Below, in pieces: positions 58,007 through 64,000 of a stretch of DNA of 64,000 nt. The translations under genes and the position numbers were made by a program. A model generated the notes under the pieces. That model was not told the origin of the DNA. It saw only the letters and a program-made list of their open reading frames with translations, and did not search any database. How positions within the stretch are numbered: the stretch's first letter is position 1; every line of letters starts with the position of its first letter. Source of the stretch: Alexandriicola marinus (GTDB lineage: Bacteria; Pseudomonadota; Alphaproteobacteria; Rhodobacterales; Rhodobacteraceae); the NCBI RefSeq assembly GCF_004000435.1, contig NZ_RBVZ01000002.1:798501-862500 (forward strand). The letters are read 5' to 3'.

Positions 58007-60496
58007 TCAAAGTGAACGTTCGACCGATTCCCGCTCAAAGATCTCGATGACATCGCCTTCGCGGATATCCTCGTAATTCTCGAACGCCATCCCGCATTCC
58101 TGTCCGGATTGCACCTCGGCAACCTCGTCCTTGAAGCGTTTCAGCGTCTTCAGCGTGCCCTCGTGGATCACGACATCATCGCGCAGCAGGCGGACACCAG
58201 CCGACCGACGGGCAACCCCTTCGGTCACAAGGCAACCGGCGACCCGACCAACACCAGAGACCTTGAAGACCTCCTTGATCGAGGCATAGCCGATGAACTT
58301 TTCGCGAACCTCATCCGAAAGAAGACCGGAGGCCGCCGCTTTCACATCGTCCACCAGATCGTAGATGACGGAATAGTAGCGGATCTCCACACCCTTCTGG
58401 TTGGCCGAATTCCGCGCCGGAGCATTCGCCCGGACGTTGAACCCGATCACCGGCGCATTCGATGCCTCGGCAAGGCCGATATCGCTTTCGGTAATGGCAC
58501 CGACGCCGGAGTGAAGGACGCGAACGCGAACCTCCTCGTTTCCGATCTTCTCCATCGCCTGAACGATTGCCTCGGCAGAACCCTGCACATCGGCTTTCAC
58601 GAGGATCGGAAGTTCGGCGACATTCTGATCTGCCTTGGCCTTCGCCAGAAGCTGATCCAGCGTGGTTGCGGCACCGGCGGCGGCCCGCTTGTCCTTGGCG
58701 GCCTGCTCCCGGTATTCGGCGATCTCGCGGGCCTGACCCTCGGTCTCGACGACGTTGAGGATGTCGCCGGCCTCGGGTGTGCCGTTCAGGCCCAGAACCT
58801 CGACCGGAACCGACGGACCGGCTTCTGCAACCCGATCGCCCTTGTCGTTGATCAGCGCACGAACCTTGCCGTATTGCTCGCCAACGACGAAGATATCGCC
58901 TTGGCGCAGGGTGCCGTTCTGAACCAGAACGGTGGCGACCGGGCCCCGGCCCACGTCAAGCTGCGCCTCGATGACGGCACCGGATGCGGCGCGCTCGGGA
59001 TTGGCTTTCAGCTCGAGGATCTCGGCCTGAAGCGCGATTGCCTCGAGAAGTTCATCAAGACCCTGCCCAGTGACTGCGGAGACCTCGACGTCCTGGACAT
59101 CGCCGGACAGCTTCTCGACGATGACTTCATGCTGAAGCAGGTCCGTGCGGACCTTGTCGGGGTTCGCTGCCGGGCGGTCGATCTTGTTGATCGCGATGAT
59201 CATCGGAACCTTGGCCGCCTTGGCATGATTGATCGCTTCGATGGTCTGCGGCATGACCGCATCATCGGCTGCAACCACCAGAACCACGATATCCGTCACC
59301 TGCGCACCGCGTGCGCGCATCGAGGTAAAGGCCGCGTGGCCGGGCGTGTCGAGGAAGCTCAGGACAGCGCCGCTTTCGGTTGTCACCTGATAGGCGCCGA
59401 TATGCTGCGTGATCCCTCCCGCTTCTCCGGCAACGACGTTGGCCTTGCGCAGGGCATCCAGCAGCGAGGTCTTGCCGTGATCGACGTGGCCCATGATCGT
59501 GATGACCGGAGGCCGCGGCTTGAGGTCCTCGGGGTTGTCCTCGACCGAGTCGATAACGTCCTCGACATCCGCGTCAGAAACGCGAACAACCTTGTGTCCG
59601 AATTCCTCGATGATCAGCTCGGCGGTATCGGCGTCGATCGACTGATTCTGGGTTGCCATGATGCCGTTTTGCATCAGCGCCTTTACCACGTCGGCCACAC
59701 GCTCGGCCATCCGGTTCGCCAGTTCGCTGACGACGATCGCTTCGGGGAGCTGGACGTCGCGGACAACCTTTTCCCGCTCGACCTGACCGCCCATCGCTTT
59801 CTGGCGGGCCCGCTCCTGCTTGCGCTTCATCGCGGCCATGGACCGCTGGCGCCCGCCTTCTCGACCCGACAGTGCGTCGTTCAGCGTCAGCTTGCCTGCG
59901 CGGCGCCCGCCGTCCGAACGGTCGGGTTTGGCTTTGGTCGGGCGTTCGGGACGAACATCGCGTTCACGGTCAGTCTTGCGGGCGGGCACGGCCCGGCCGG
60001 GGCCTGCGTCGACGGGCGGCGCGGCCTCTTGCGGCTCGGCGGGCTTGGCCGGTGCTGCCTTGGCGGCTGCGGCCTCTTCCTGCTTGCGGCGTTCTTCCTC
60101 GGCCTTGGCCTTCAGCGCCTCTTCGCGCTCACGCTCTTCGCGTTCTTTCGCTTCGGCCTCGGCCCGGCGGCGCTCACGCTCTTCGGCGCGGGCCTTTTCC
60201 TCGGCTTCGCGGGCCGCGGCTTCTTCGGATTCGCGGGCCTTGGCCATTGCCAAGGCCTTCATCCGGCGCTCGAGTTCGGCATCCGAAATACCAGCGGGGC
60301 GCTTCGACGGATCACCTTTGACCGCACCCCCAGTGGAACCAGCACCCGGCGCGGCGCCGGGCTTGGGAACAACCACGCGCTTGCGCTTGGTCTCAACCAC
60401 GACGTTCTTCGTCCGGCCGTGGCTGAAGCTTTGCTTCACATTGCCCGGGCGGGCGCCACGCAGACCAAGAGGTTTTTTGCCGTCGGTATCGCTCAT
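58007..60496 (-). CDS. infB: translation initiation factor IF-2
   Basis: IF-2 is the GTPase that brings fMet-tRNA to the 30S subunit. The 829-residue protein has a long charged N-terminal region rich in Glu, Arg, Lys and Ala (about 80-210), then the IF2_N domain and the G domain with [12 protein letters not shown] (G1), DTPGHAAF (G3) and [14 protein letters not shown] (G4), and domains II-IV. It overlaps the ylxR-type gene by four bases (60493-60496), and the operon order rimP, nusA, ylxR, infB is the conserved one. Confidence 0.97.
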   Translation of the reverse strand: MSDTDGKKPLGLRGARPGNVKQSFSHGRTKNVVVETKRKRVVVPKPGAAPGAGSTGGAVKGDPSKRPAGISDAELERRMKALAMAKARESEEAAAREAEEKARAEERERRRAEAEAKEREEREREEALKAKAEEERRKQEEAAAAKAAPAKPAEPQEAAPPVDAGPGRAVPARKTDRERDVRPERPTKAKPDRSDGGRRAGKLTLNDALSGREGGRQRSMAAMKRKQERARQKAMGGQVEREKVVRDVQLPEAIVVSELANRMAERVADVVKALMQNGIMATQNQSIDADTAELIIEEFGHKVVRVSDADVEDVIDSVEDNPEDLKPRPPVITIMGHVDHGKTSLLDALRKANVVAGEAGGITQHIGAYQVTTESGAVLSFLDTPGHAAFTSMRARGAQVTDIVVLVVAADDAVMPQTIEAINHAKAAKVPMIIAINKIDRPAANPDKVRTDLLQHEVIVEKLSGDVQDVEVSAVTGQGLDELLEAIALQAEILELKANPERAASGAVIEAQLDVGRGPVATVLVQNGTLRQGDIFVVGEQYGKVRALINDKGDRVAEAGPSVPVEVLGLNGTPEAGDILNVVETEGQAREIAEYREQAAKDKRAAAGAATTLDQLLAKAKADQNVAELPILVKADVQGSAEAIVQAMEKIGNEEVRVRVLHSGVGAITESDIGLAEASNAPVIGFNVRANAPARNSANQKGVEIRYYSVIYDLVDDVKAAASGLLSDEVREKFIGYASIKEVFKVSGVGRVAGCLVTEGVARRSAGVRLLRDDVVIHEGTLKTLKRFKDEVAEVQSGQECGMAFENYEDIREGDVIEIFERESVERSL

Positions 60497-61122
60497 GAAA
60501 CTTCTGTATCCTTCCCGGAAGAGCCATCTCCCCCGTCAAAATCCCGCAAACCACGCAGTTTCGCGGCCTCATCTACAACACGGTTGCTGAGTCCACCAGA
60601 TGCAAGCGCGCCATGTATCACACTTTGCCGTCCGAATGCCAAACCCAATTCCTGCGAGGTCAGGCACCCGAAATACCGGGCGCCTGTTGGCGTCCAGAGT
60701 TTGGACTTTCCTCGTTCCGATCCGTCAGCCGCCTGAAGCAGGACCCGGACAGGCTCGGTCGAGAGCCATGCTTTTACCTTTTCGAACCCGCAAACCGCAA
60801 GACCCGCCTTTCGGGCCAGAGAAATCAGGTTGACGACCCGGCTGGCCAACTGACGCTCGACCTGTTCGATCAGGTCATCGGGAACCTTGACCCGTTCCTT
60901 GGCCGACCTTGAAAACTGGCCGGCCTTGGCCTTGTCCAGAATGGCACGGTCTGCGGTGACCCACATTCCCCGACCGGGAAGCTTCTCGAGGATATCGGGC
61001 ACGACTTCGCCGTCAGGGCCGATCACGAACCGGATCAATCCCGCTTTTGGCTGCACCTCCCCCGTGACGATACATCGTCTTTCAGGGGCATCGGGCCGAT
61101 TTTTGTTGCCGCCGCGGGTCAT
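60493..61122 (-). CDS. YlxR-family RNA-binding protein (DUF448 plus L7Ae-like domain)
   Basis: A 209-residue protein. Residues 10-85 are a YlxR/DUF448 domain ([39 protein letters not shown]), and residues 95-180 an L7Ae/Gadd45-like domain ([28 protein letters not shown]). This two-domain form is usual in alphaproteobacteria and is probably an RNA-binding factor of transcription or translation; a precise function is not known. It lies 24 bases after nusA and its stop overlaps the infB start. Confidence 0.92.
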   Translation of the reverse strand: MTRGGNKNRPDAPERRCIVTGEVQPKAGLIRFVIGPDGEVVPDILEKLPGRGMWVTADRAILDKAKAGQFSRSAKERVKVPDDLIEQVERQLASRVVNLISLARKAGLAVCGFEKVKAWLSTEPVRVLLQAADGSERGKSKLWTPTGARYFGCLTSQELGLAFGRQSVIHGALASGGLSNRVVDEAAKLRGLRDFDGGDGSSGKDTEVS

Positions 61123-61146
61123 ACCCAGCTTGCAGGAGGCCTGAGA

Positions 61147-62763
61147 TCAGGCCTCCGCCTCCTCTTCGTCGGTCGCGTCGGCCTCTTCGGCCTCGGCTTC
61201 CAGTTCGGTGGGGTCGACCCAGCCCAGGGCAACCCTGGCGGTCATGATCAGGTCCTGTGCCTCCTCGAGGCTGATATCGAAGGGCTCGAGCAGCCCGTCA
61301 TCCTTGTGACGCTCACCGTCGATGGTCGTCCATCCGCCGGCCAGTTCCCAGTCGGCGCAGGTCGCGAAATCCTCGAGCGTCTTGACCCCATCTTCGGCCA
61401 GCGCCTCGATCATCTGGGGCGTCAGCCCGGGGAAATCGACAAGGCTGTCTTCCACACCCAACTCGCGGGCATGTTCAAGCGCCTTGCGGTTCAGCGCTTC
61501 GAGATAGTCACGCGCACGGGCCTGAAGCTCGGCCGCCGTATCATCATCGACACCGTCGATCACCAGAAGCTCATCCAGTTCCACGTAGGCCACCTCTTCG
61601 AGGCTGGTGAAGCCTTCGGCAACCAGAAGCTGGGCAAAGAATTCGTCCAGGTCCAGCGTGGTAACGAACAGCTGGGTCCGCTCCTCGAATTCCTTCTGGC
61701 GGCGGGCGGATTCTTCTTCTTCCGTCATGATGTCGATATCGAGGCCGGTCAGCTGGCTTGCCAGACGCACATTCTGACCACGGCGGCCGATGGCCAGCGA
61801 AAGCTGCTCTTCAGGTACGACCACTTCGATCCGCTCTGCCTCTTCGTCAAGCACCACCTTCGAAACCTCGGCAGGCTGAAGCGCGTTCACGAGGAAGGTC
61901 GGCATATCCTCGTTCCACGGGATGATGTCGATCTTTTCACCCTGAAGTTCGTTGACGACGGCCTGAACACGGCTGCCGCGCATACCGACGCAGGCGCCGA
62001 CGGGATCGATCGAGTTGTCATAGCTGATCACGGCGATCTTGGCACGGCTGCCCGGATCGCGGGCGACGGCCTTGATTTCGATGATGCCGTCATAGATTTC
62101 AGGCACTTCCATCTTGAACAGCTCGGCCATGAATTCCGGAGCGGTGCGAGACAGGAAGATCTGCGGCCCCCGCTGTTCACGGCGGACATCCTTGATGAAG
62201 CAGCGAATACGGTCGCCGGGACGATAAGCCTCGCGCCCAATCTTTTCGTTGCGGCGCAGGATCGCCTCGCCCGCGCCGACATCGACGATGACGTTGCCGT
62301 ATTCCTCGCGCTTGACGGTGGCGTTGATGATCGTGCCGGCGCGATCCTTGAATTCTTCGTACTGGCGATCACGCTCCGCTTCGCGGACCTTTTGCAGGAT
62401 GACCTGCTTGGCCGATTGCGCGGCGATCCGTCCCAGCTCCACCGGGGGAACCTCTTCGACGAACATGTCGCCCACCTTCGGATCGTCCAGATACTGCCTG
62501 GCGGTCTCGACCGTCATTTCGGCCTGGTAATTCTCAAGTTCGTCATCCTCGACGACGGTCCGGACGCGGGTAAAGGTCGCCCGACCCGTCTTGCGATCGA
62601 TCGAGACCCGGATGTCCATCTCCGCGCCGTAGCGGGACTTGGCGGCACGGGCGAGGCTCTCCTCCATCGCTTCCACGACAAGGCCGGGATCGATCATCTT
62701 TTCCCGGGCCACGGCCTCGGCGGTCTGCAACAGCTCAAGCTGGTTTGCGGATGTGATTGCCAT
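61147..62763 (-). CDS. nusA: transcription termination/antitermination factor NusA
   Basis: NusA binds RNA polymerase and modulates pausing, termination and antitermination. The 538-residue protein has the N-terminal polymerase-binding domain ([22 protein letters not shown]), an S1 domain, two KH domains ([48 protein letters not shown]) and C-terminal helix-hairpin-helix repeats ending in an acidic tail (ATDEEEAEA). Its ATG overlaps the rimP stop by one base (TGATG), so the two are translationally coupled. Confidence 0.97.
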   Translation of the reverse strand: MAITSANQLELLQTAEAVAREKMIDPGLVVEAMEESLARAAKSRYGAEMDIRVSIDRKTGRATFTRVRTVVEDDELENYQAEMTVETARQYLDDPKVGDMFVEEVPPVELGRIAAQSAKQVILQKVREAERDRQYEEFKDRAGTIINATVKREEYGNVIVDVGAGEAILRRNEKIGREAYRPGDRIRCFIKDVRREQRGPQIFLSRTAPEFMAELFKMEVPEIYDGIIEIKAVARDPGSRAKIAVISYDNSIDPVGACVGMRGSRVQAVVNELQGEKIDIIPWNEDMPTFLVNALQPAEVSKVVLDEEAERIEVVVPEEQLSLAIGRRGQNVRLASQLTGLDIDIMTEEEESARRQKEFEERTQLFVTTLDLDEFFAQLLVAEGFTSLEEVAYVELDELLVIDGVDDDTAAELQARARDYLEALNRKALEHARELGVEDSLVDFPGLTPQMIEALAEDGVKTLEDFATCADWELAGGWTTIDGERHKDDGLLEPFDISLEEAQDLIMTARVALGWVDPTELEAEAEEADATDEEEAEA

Positions 62764-63392
62764 CAATGCATCTCCCCTTTGCGGGCGGGGCCCGCGTCAT
62801 CGTCATCCCCGTCAATGACGGATTGTACTTCGTCGAATTGTTCCGGATCGATCTGGCCCTGATCCTTGCGGCCCTTCAGCACATCGCGAATCAGGTCATC
62901 GGTCAGGACAAGCTTGGCATCGCTCAGCCAGTCGAACTTCAGGCCGATTGTCAGAGGCTCGCCATGTTCCTCGATCTCGATGAGGATCTCGTCGTCCTCG
63001 ATGCCCTGCAACTCGCCCTTGAACCGGCGGCGCCCGTCGATCAGTTCGACCGTCTCGATCTTGGCGATATAGCCGGACCATTGATCGAAATCCTTCAGGC
63101 GCGTCAGGGGCCTGTCGATACCCGGGGACGACACTTCAAGCGTATAGGCATCGAGGATCGGATCCTCGACATCGAACACGGCGGAAAGCGCGGTCGAGAT
63201 ATCGGCACAATCATTCACTTCGATCGTGCCATCGGGCTTTTGCGCCATGATCTGCAATGTCTGTTCCTTGCCAGACATCAGACGCACGCGCACGAGTTCG
63301 AACCCCATATCCTCGATTACGGGACGGGCGATTTCGGCGATGCGTCTGTCCATGGCCGCACGGGCCACAAGGTCATTGATCATGTCTGTCAC
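62763..63392 (-). CDS. rimP: ribosome maturation factor RimP
   Basis: RimP aids maturation of the 30S subunit. The 209-residue protein has the two RimP domains: an alpha/beta domain ([51 protein letters not shown]) and a beta-barrel ([21 protein letters not shown]), plus a C-terminal extension (about 155-209, [14 protein letters not shown]) common in alphaproteobacteria. The start is GTG 63392 or the ATG at 63383. It heads the rimP-nusA-ylxR-infB operon. Confidence 0.95.
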   Translation of the reverse strand: MTDMINDLVARAAMDRRIAEIARPVIEDMGFELVRVRLMSGKEQTLQIMAQKPDGTIEVNDCADISTALSAVFDVEDPILDAYTLEVSSPGIDRPLTRLKDFDQWSGYIAKIETVELIDGRRRFKGELQGIEDDEILIEIEEHGEPLTIGLKFDWLSDAKLVLTDDLIRDVLKGRKDQGQIDPEQFDEVQSVIDGDDDDAGPARKGEMH

Positions 63393-63399
63393 TCAGGCA

Positions 63400-63423
63400 C
63401 AAAAAAACGGGCGCGCGGCCCGT
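63400..63423 (-). terminator. hairpin terminator between the solute-binding-protein gene and rimP
   Basis: Stem ACGGGC (63407-63412) / GCCCGT (63418-63423) with a five-base loop, followed on the minus strand by a run of seven T. It lies 146 bases after the stop of the upstream gene but only eight bases before the rimP start, so it also sits in the rimP leader. Confidence 0.65.
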
Positions 63424-63477
63424 AGATGTTTCCCGGTGGGTGCCGGGGGTGGAGGCCGGCACGCCGCTGTTGAGTTG

Positions 63478-63506
63478 CATATAGACACACCCTTCGTCAG
63501 ACGCAA
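63478..63506 (-). promoter_or_regulatory. putative promoter of the rimP-nusA-infB operon
   Basis: On the minus strand TTGCGT (63506-63501), 17 bases, then TATATG (63483-63478). The spacing is optimal. Transcription would begin near 63470 and read through the hairpin at 63407-63423. Confidence 0.5.
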
Positions 63507-63568
63507 GTCCTCGTACAAATGCGGGACGGCGGGCGGGGCGATGGCAAAGCCGAGCGTCGCGCGTCGTC

Positions 63569-64000
63569 TCAGGCAAACCACCAGCGTTCCGCCATGCGCA
63601 TCCCGTCCATCCCGAACGTGTTGCCGATCACCCCGGCATGGGACAGCGCGCTGCTGTGCGCGTCGACGTGGTTTGCATAGGCGGGGATGACGGTGCTGCC
63701 TTCGCTGGCGAAAAGCTGCTGCATTTCCTCGTACATCTCGCGACGCCGGGAGGAATCGAACTCGGCCCGCGCCAACACGAGCAGGCGATCGAATCGCTCG
63801 GACGCCGGACCTGCTGAAAGGCCACCCGCGCCAAGGGACGAAAACATCCAGTCCTCGGTCGCCCGACCAGAGGAGGACGCAACGCGCCATCCCGCCTGGC
63901 CCCAGATTTCGGCCTGCAGGTCTTCGGCAGAGTAATCGTTCACCTCGATATCGATCCCGGCACTGCGGGCGGTATCGCGAAACCGGAACGCCGCTTCGAC
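63569..64000 (-). CDS. C-terminal part of a family-5 (oligopeptide-type) ABC transporter substrate-binding protein
   Basis: The frame is open from the right edge of the window to its stop at 63569, giving 143 residues of the C-terminal lobe. Sequence such as SAGIDIEVNDYSAEDLQAEIWGQAGW, FDRLLVLARAEFDSSRRREMYEEMQQLFASEGSTVIPAYANHVDAHS and MDGMRMAERWWFA is typical of SBP_bac_5 proteins like DppA. The start lies outside the window. It would bind a peptide or related solute in the periplasm for import. No permease genes are visible. Confidence 0.85.
   Translation of the reverse strand, partial: VEAAFRFRDTARSAGIDIEVNDYSAEDLQAEIWGQAGWRVASSSGRATEDWMFSSLGAGGLSAGPASERFDRLLVLARAEFDSSRRREMYEEMQQLFASEGSTVIPAYANHVDAHSSALSHAGVIGNTFGMDGMRMAERWWFA

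Noticed and set aside
58109-60736. 875-codon plus-strand frame opposite infB and part of the ylxR-type gene
   Set aside because: It crosses two real genes on the other strand. Its apparent hydrophobic repeats come from the complement of the charged Glu/Arg/Ala region of IF-2.
61306-62862. 518-codon plus-strand frame opposite nusA
   Set aside because: Antisense shadow of a gene with complete S1 and KH motifs.

Overview
The window is a chromosomal stretch from a GC-rich alphaproteobacterium, most likely a member of the Rhodobacterales (Roseobacter-type). This rests on very high GC in third codon positions, the rimP-nusA-ylxR-infB and kdsD-lptC-lptA-lptB-hpf-ptsN blocks, AraC regulators with an arabinose-binding-like N-terminal domain, a Hint-domain protein, and a surface-polysaccharide locus with a NodH-like sulfotransferase. 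I see no phage, insertion sequence, CRISPR array or origin. Nearly all of it is ordinary, tightly packed chromosome, with two less usual regions at about 11.4-13.6 kb and 17.3-22.7 kb.

Region by region: 1-5.6 kb holds a minus-strand run (mtgA, a GST, queG, a PQQ-type sugar dehydrogenase, a 62-residue protein, a DMT transporter and a 115-residue protein). A Hint-domain protein lies at 5.7-6.6 kb. The glutamate synthase locus occupies 6.8-15.0 kb in the transcription order gltD, three secreted paralogues, gltB; gltD and the three paralogues are joined by ATGA overlaps. uppP follows divergently, then an NDUFA9-like NAD-binding protein and tRNA-Leu(CAG). About 880 gene-poor bases precede a very large surface protein (fibril-type repeats, an OmpA domain and a C-terminal beta-barrel) whose signal peptide carries an in-frame amber codon.

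22.7-29.8 kb is accessory: membrane proteins, two AraC regulators, an MDR oxidoreductase with a divergent LysR regulator, a DUF1772-like protein and an NmrA-type reductase. 30.1-34.9 kb is the LPS assembly block (an RNase D-like exonuclease, kdsD, lptC, lptA, lptB, hpf, ptsN). 34.9-45.2 kb is a surface-glycan locus: two-domain sulfotransferase, four glycosyltransferases, galU, a kdsB-like cytidylyltransferase, cysQ and a KpsM/Wzm-type export permease. The sulfotransferase would release PAP and CysQ would remove it, so the genes fit production of a sulfated, Kdo-type extracellular glycan.

45.5-64 kb is housekeeping: dnaK-dnaJ, radC, a PstS-like/OmpA fusion coupled to a membrane-anchored protein, secA, a parvulin isomerase, argJ, mutT, a 49-residue conserved-looking small ORF, the infB-ylxR-nusA-rimP operon, and the C-terminus of a family-5 solute-binding protein running off the right edge. 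All functions are inferred from motifs read by eye; no database search was run.
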